From the NCBI GenBank assembly GCA_963576475.1, contig OY754972.1, forward strand, positions 30,985,107-31,049,106: 64,000 nucleotides of DNA. The letters run 5' to 3'. How positions within the stretch are numbered: the stretch's first letter is position 1; every line of letters starts with the position of its first letter. Positions 59,228 through 64,000 of this stretch are shown in pieces. The DNA is from Molanna angustata (taxonomy: Eukaryota; Arthropoda; Insecta; Trichoptera; Molannidae). A program made the translations under genes and the position numbers. The notes beneath the pieces were generated by a model. It saw nothing but the letters and a program-made list of their open reading frames with translations. It searched no databases and was not told the origin of the DNA.

Positions 59228-60253
59228 TCCAACTGTCGATTTGTTCAGGAGAACTTTGTTCTCTTAACATATCGACAATGTATCAAGCCAGAATACGCGA
59301 GAATTGTATGGAGAGGTCTACTTTTTTCACGGCTTTTCCAACTTTGAAGTCAAAAAACACCAACTTAGAGGCTTCGCAGCATATATGTTCCATACACGGA
59401 TTTACTCAGAATTCGGAGTAGAACATTTCGTGTGTCTGTGTGTGTGTGTGTCTGTGTGTCTGTGTGTCTGTGTGTGTGTGTGTCCGTCCCCCCCTTATAA
59501 CTTTTGATCCGCTCAATTTACAGAGCCTAAAATTTCAGAATATATAAACAGTTACAGGCCTACAAAACTTTTATACTCGGAATTTTGAATTTTTGTTTCA
59601 GTCAGGGGTTATCAACTTTTGAATTTTTATTTTATTTTTCCATATATCTCAGAAACCATAAACGCTAGAACGCTGAAAATTGGTACAAACATAGACAAAT
59701 ATAAAACCTCAAATTAGTTTTTTCAAAAAAATTCCAGGGTTTCTCAAACATTTTTTATTAAGAAAAATATTTTTTTTATGATAAATTTATGAGTTTAACT
59801 GCCTATATTTCCAAAACTTTTACAATTATCGAAAAAAGCCGAAACACCCCAACTAGATAATTTAATTTTCTATAAAAAATATTAACATTGTAGTAGAAGA
59901 TCTCAATTTTTTTTTAACAATTTTTTTAAAAATTGAATTTAGTGACGACATCGCTTCATACATTTTGTATGGCAGTCGCCTATACACAATATGTAAGAAG
60001 ACTTAATAGTTTGATACTTCATCTCCAAATATACATACATACCATCATGCTATTTGCATATTCTGGGAAGGAAAAAGGATCTTCCTCCATACTATCCTAT
60101 CTTGACATACATACCTACATATGTTGTATAGAAAACAAAATATCTGAAAATATTCAATAATTTGTATCTATGGGTTTATAGTTTGGTACATATTCTTCAA
60201 CTATACATACTATCGCTATCGACAGTTGGATCTCATGTGTTACATGCAACTAG
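59228..60253 (+). mobile_element. HINE element, trio copy 3 (chimeric)
   Basis: Nearly identical to copies 1 and 2 up to about 59700; after that many differences appear (for example CTGCCTATATTTCC instead of CTGCTTATACTG, AAGCCGAAACACC instead of AAGCAGAAACACC), and this half is closer to the dispersed copy at 37835-38427. The end is intact (CAACTAG, 60253) and the right flank differs from the spacer. Confidence 0.85.
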
Positions 60254-61954
60254 TACTTTTACTTTTAAACTTTCTTCTTATTTTAAAATTTTGCAATAAT
60301 CTAAGATACTTTTATTACATTATAAATTATAACTTAATAAGATTACCTATTTGAATATATTTTCTTAATGAAAAAGAATATTAAGATATAATAAATTCAC
60401 AAAGAAAACTTGCAACTTTACCTAAAATTAGTGATTTCTCTGTTGTGCCCTTGATATATTTTTTTAATTATTGTAGGTACCTAGTCAATAAGTTGAAATT
60501 GTTGATATTCCCAAACAAATTAAAATAAAATAAAACATGTGCAATTCTGACTGTTTCATATGTGAAATGTTGGTACTTTTACATAAACAATTTACGAAGT
60601 CATTATGCAATTCATTAGGTTTCAAAACGCAGAATAGGTAAGTAGGTATATTATTTATGTAAGTATTTTATTTATTTATATGCATTTCAATACCAACCGG
60701 ATGTGGAATGTCATTGATTCGCGACCATAGACAAAAGATCGTTCCGCAGAATATCTGGGTTAGAGTTAACAGTATATGGGTCAGGTGGTCAGGTCGTTTA
60801 CCATCCCTGAACTGTGAACTACTCCGCTGTGAAACATCTCGATGTATGACGTCTCAATAAAAATAATGGCAAGTTAGTTAACTTTGGATTCAAAGATAAT
60901 CTCATTACACAATCGACAAATAATAACTACATAATATGATATAAATTTTATAAAAATCCATGGTTTCATTTCGGTGAGTGTTTACATTGGTATTTCTACA
61001 AGACATGACATGCACTATTCTTAAATTAAATATATTCACACCAAATAGAATTGTAAAGAAGATAATAATTATTGAGAAATTAATATTAATGGTTGCTGTC
61101 ATATTATTTGAAGAACATAATATGTACTTGTGTGATGAGTAGGTACATATAACGTATTTATATTGATATAAATGGTTTTAAAATAAATTAAATTAGGCTT
61201 CAAATTGCTTCAAAGAGTAACTCGTTAATTATATTTTACATAATTCATGTCTTTTTCCACATAATTGTGCAGGTACTGTCTATACCTAGGCCTTATTCTG
61301 TGGTTCTGTACTGTACCATATTAAACACCGTAAACTACCAATTAAATGTTTTTTAGAATAAATATTTTCATAAATGCCAATTTAACTTAGTTTGAAATAA
61401 AAATAATATGTTACGTTGAAATGCTTCAAATGGATCAAATTAACACTGGCTCAAATAATATTTGAGCATCCTCTCATAATAGACAAATGGATCCCTTTAA
61501 ACTCAGGTAACCACCCACTACATGATGTGTTATAATATACATAACTTAAATTCTGTATTATAAATTTAATATTTTATTTAGTTATTTTTTAACTGACCAA
61601 ATAGACACACTATATTATAAAATAAATAATTTCAACTTTATTATGTGATATTTACTTATTTAATTTTGAATGCATAAAAATGAATCCATGAAATCTATAT
61701 AAATAAATATTATGTAGGTACTCATAATTGTTTTCAACACAATGTACATATCTGATAAGTTTTTGTCGCACAATACTCTCATTATTTACTTGATTTGAAT
61801 ATTTTTATAGTTGCTATGTATTGTAAATATATTTTTTTTAAATGCGCACAACTTACTTATCTATTATATACTTATGTAGATTACTGAGTACCTACTTGAG
61901 AAATTAACAAACTATTCAGGATATAAATTTAACATTCATATAAGTAGGTAGGTA
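60254..61954. other. A+T-rich stretch, no gene seen
   Basis: A mixed-composition patch at 60700-60850 has no recognised motif. The rest is low-complexity A+T-rich. Confidence 0.5.
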
Positions 61955-62370
61955 CTCTTCGATCTGCTGAACGTACCACACTATTCCCATTCATTCTACT
62001 GAATTTCTCAGTTCCTCTTTTGAAGAAGTATAATCAGCAAGACTATGGAACACTTTAAGTAATGATATTACGACGTCTCAATCGATTCAATTTTTTAAAA
62101 AGAAACCAAAGCTGTTTTACCTGTCTAATAATTATTTACTGACACCCCATATCTATCTTACCTCCTATCCCTCTACCTCTATTTCCTTCCTTCCTTTGTT
62201 GCTGTGAATTTACTCTAAAGATTCTTTTCATTTGTTATAAATTTAATGTACATACCAATTTACTATTTATGACCTCACGTTGCTTTGGTTGGTTGGAAGA
62301 AATTGCCTTGTGGCAATAAACCCGTCATTGTACACATTATAATGTACATGAAGTTGAATAAATAAATAAA
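61955..62370 (+). mobile_element. CR1/Jockey-like LINE, 3' end only
   Basis: A short coding remnant (RLWNTLSNDITTSQSIQFFK, KKPKLFYLS, near 62037-62130) matches the last codons of insect LINE ORF2 ('LWN.LP..I......FK..L...'). The 3' UTR ends GGTTGGTTGGAAGAAATTGC, CTTGTGGCAATAAACCCGTC and an (AAATA)n tail (62350-62370). It shares the 3' hairpin with SINE-C. Confidence 0.78.
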
Positions 62371-62688
62371 TAAAATAAAGATTTTCTAAATTATTTTTTC
62401 TATTTATGATTGCTATTATGTTGCCACGCAGTTTATAAATAGGTATGTTTATATCATGTAGGGCGAGAACATTGAATACAAACAGAAATTATGAATGTAT
62501 AGCGACTATAGCGAGCGAGCAGCCATTACAATAGGCATGATGACTAATTTTGAAAAACTATCTCACGATGTTTTTACGCATTCACTGTTTTCAAATATAT
62601 ATACATTTCTACATAAAATAAAGGTTTAGTAGCAAAAATCGCCATTTTAAAATCAAATTTGACATTTACGCCAAAAAAAGCTTGTAGT

Positions 62689-62722
62689 ATCATGGCGGCT
62701 GCCGACCCTGACGGTGACGTCA
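62689..62722 (+). promoter_or_regulatory. YY1-like site and full CRE
   Basis: ATCATGGCGGC (62689-62699) fits the YY1 core, and TGACGTCA (62715-62722) is a perfect palindromic cAMP-response element. Both lie about 85-115 bases upstream of the THAP-like fragment, in a short G+C-richer patch. Function is inferred from consensus only. Confidence 0.4.
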
Positions 62723-62805
62723 TGGTATCGTAAACTGCATATCACTACTATATGTAATATATGTGTTCTAAGACGATTTGTGTATTTATAATCAATTCAA
62801 AAGTG

Positions 62806-62960
62806 CATAAGTGTTGTGCGGTCCCTAAATGTACAAACACGACGAAAATAACACCTACTGAGGTATTTGTTTTCGTCCCACGCGAAAAAAAAGAGAAATA
62901 AGTGATTAAATTTCGCACGGCGAGACACAAGTGAATTTTATTAAGTACGCGTTTACAATG
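62806..62960 (+). pseudogene. THAP-like zinc-finger fragment
   Basis: The frame from 62806 reads HKCCAVPKCTNTT, KITPTEVFVFVPREKKEK, stop; after a shift it goes on LNFARRDTSEFY, stop. The THAP N-terminus pattern C-x-A-x-x-C-x-N, a middle F.FP block and a W/L...ARRD-like block are present in order; the downstream C-x-x-H half is not seen. No ATG immediately precedes (GTG at the expected place). It may be a decayed exon of a THAP-containing transposon or of a domesticated copy. Stops and shift make it non-functional as it stands. Assigned by motif only. Confidence 0.4.
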
Positions 62961-64000
62961 AAGTACAGTATTTGTTCCCCCACTTTTAGCTCTCAATAAT
63001 ATAATATTTACCATTATTTAGGCAATAAGCATATAAAGAACTTCATTAATGTCCAAACGTCAAAATAGGCCATCATAAGTTTCCCGCGTATGTTTTTAGC
63101 TTATGAACACATAATGTAGAGAGAAGAAGGAGCATATTTTATCGATTTTCGAGATGTAAGTTGTATTTAAATTACAGATAAATAAAGTACTTATATGTAC
63201 TTATTATTAAGTTTTTACGTTTCGAAATTCTGATGAACAAAAGTCTTTGTTCGACGCAAAGAAATATCCGACCATCAAAAGTTCCATTCTAGTTAAGAGT
63301 AGTTAAGACAGGCAGAAAAATAACTACTATGGCTGCTATTGCTAAAAATAACGATAGCAGATAAATATAGCTTGTTATGAACACAATACAAATAACGAGC
63401 GCTATGTAATAATTCGTATGCTGCTAAAATTGTAACGATGTTTTAAAACGCATGCTTCGCGTAATCGCCGTCGTTTCGCAAATCGCTTCATTGCATGAAA
63501 AAAATATAGCTTGCTAGTTTAGTTTGGCAGTGACCAGCATCATAACATGTCGAACGTTCGTCAGCTCACCATCGCGTGACAAAATTGTAGAATACTAAAA
63601 CTAAATTAGTTTACCATACGTTGCGAGCGTTCATTATTTATTTATTTATTCAATAAAAACTAAGTTACATACAAAATACAATTAACATAGGCCCGATATT
63701 ACAGTCGGCCCTCAACTCATTGAGTTTGCCAAACTCAAGATTAATGTTGAGGGGAGATTGAATCCATTTCCGTATTACAGTGCAATATGACATGTCAGTT
63801 ACTAAATCTTCAATTATAGACATATTTCACTTTTTCTGTGGTTATTATCTGTCAAATTTAAATAACCTCAAATAATACGAAATACAAAACGGGACGCTAC
63901 GACTTTAAATACCATTGTTTTATTATCCAACATGGTAAATTTAATTTTTTTCACCAAAATAATGCTTTTAAATGCCCGTGTTCGTTTCAATACGGCTGTC
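62961..64000. other. A+T-rich end of window, one nested hairpin
   Basis: CCCTCAAC (63709-63716) pairs with GTTGAGGG (63746-63753), and inside TTGAGTTT-GCC-AAACTCAA (63720-63738) forms a second hairpin. TATTACAGT flanks it on both sides (63697 and about 63773), so it may be the end of a MITE. A TTTATTTATTTATT run near 63639-63652 may be a reversed SINE or LINE tail. No gene found. Confidence 0.45.

Noticed and set aside
57098..59507. Three conserved ~65-codon frames starting MYGEVYFFHGFSNFE
   Set aside because: They only recur because the HINE copies are recent tandem duplicates; the frames run into the TG microsatellite and are not kept in the older HINE copies.

Overview
The window reads as gene-poor, repeat-dense insect DNA, most probably from a moth or butterfly (Lepidoptera). 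Support: strong A+T bias; constant short motifs of the TAGGTAGGTACCTAC kind; a dispersed repeat ending in CTCTGCCTACCCC...GGCGTGATGGTATGTATG, which I associate with lepidopteran genomes; tRNA-derived SINEs, many 5'-truncated non-LTR retrotransposons, Helitron-like elements and MITEs. I found no convincing host gene, no functional tRNA or rRNA gene, and nothing bacterial (no operons, ribosome binding sites or CRISPR). Every recognisable protein stretch is a broken piece of a mobile element.

Layout. 1-6.9 kb: SINEs, a 5'-truncated RTE-like LINE with a perfect 15-bp target duplication (1011-1654), and 37-bp, 21-bp and 87-bp tandem repeats. 6.9-12 kb: a small palindromic MITE, then a minus-strand Helitron-like (HINE) copy that has gained a 25-copy 60-bp minisatellite (7375-8888) and a hAT-like MITE (8974-9238), then a 2.3-kb degenerate compound tandem region. 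13-25 kb: the densest protein fossils: hAT and mariner-like transposase remnants and at least six LINE pieces, some head to head. 25-33 kb: a fold-back MITE, HINE pieces, about 1.45 kb of (TA)n in four tracts, and a 433-bp element with perfect 80-bp inverted repeats and a promoter-like centre. 33-43 kb: LINE pieces, family D repeats, a clean hAT-type element (36434-36967, 8-bp target duplication), a HINE copy and a CR1/Jockey-like LINE relic. 43-51 kb: a 1.64-kb transposon with about 450-bp inverted repeats, then two long minisatellites (52 x 32 bp and 25 x 57 bp). 51-64 kb: SINEs, MITEs, three HINE copies in tandem (57022-60253), a LINE 3' end, and a THAP-like zinc-finger fragment with a CRE and a YY1-like site upstream.

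Names used below. SINE-A has a head with GCAGAGCGGTTAGCGCGC; SINE-B has TGGCTCAGTTGG; SINE-C has GGCACAGTTGGTTAGCC and a LINE-like tail. HINE is the Helitron-like family that starts TCCAACTGTCGAT and ends with a CATGT/ACATG hairpin plus CTAG. Family D is the CTCTGCCTACCCC repeat; families E and F are unnamed dispersed repeats.

How the parts relate. The window is best read as layered transposition followed by tandem expansion. Family D sequence lies in or beside three different tandem arrays (87 bp, 60 bp, about 215 bp). SINE-C shares its 3' hairpin with LINE 3' ends, which suggests it borrows that LINE's machinery. The HINE trio repeats both the element and the 95 bases between copies. These links come from reading the sequence by eye; no alignment or database search was run.
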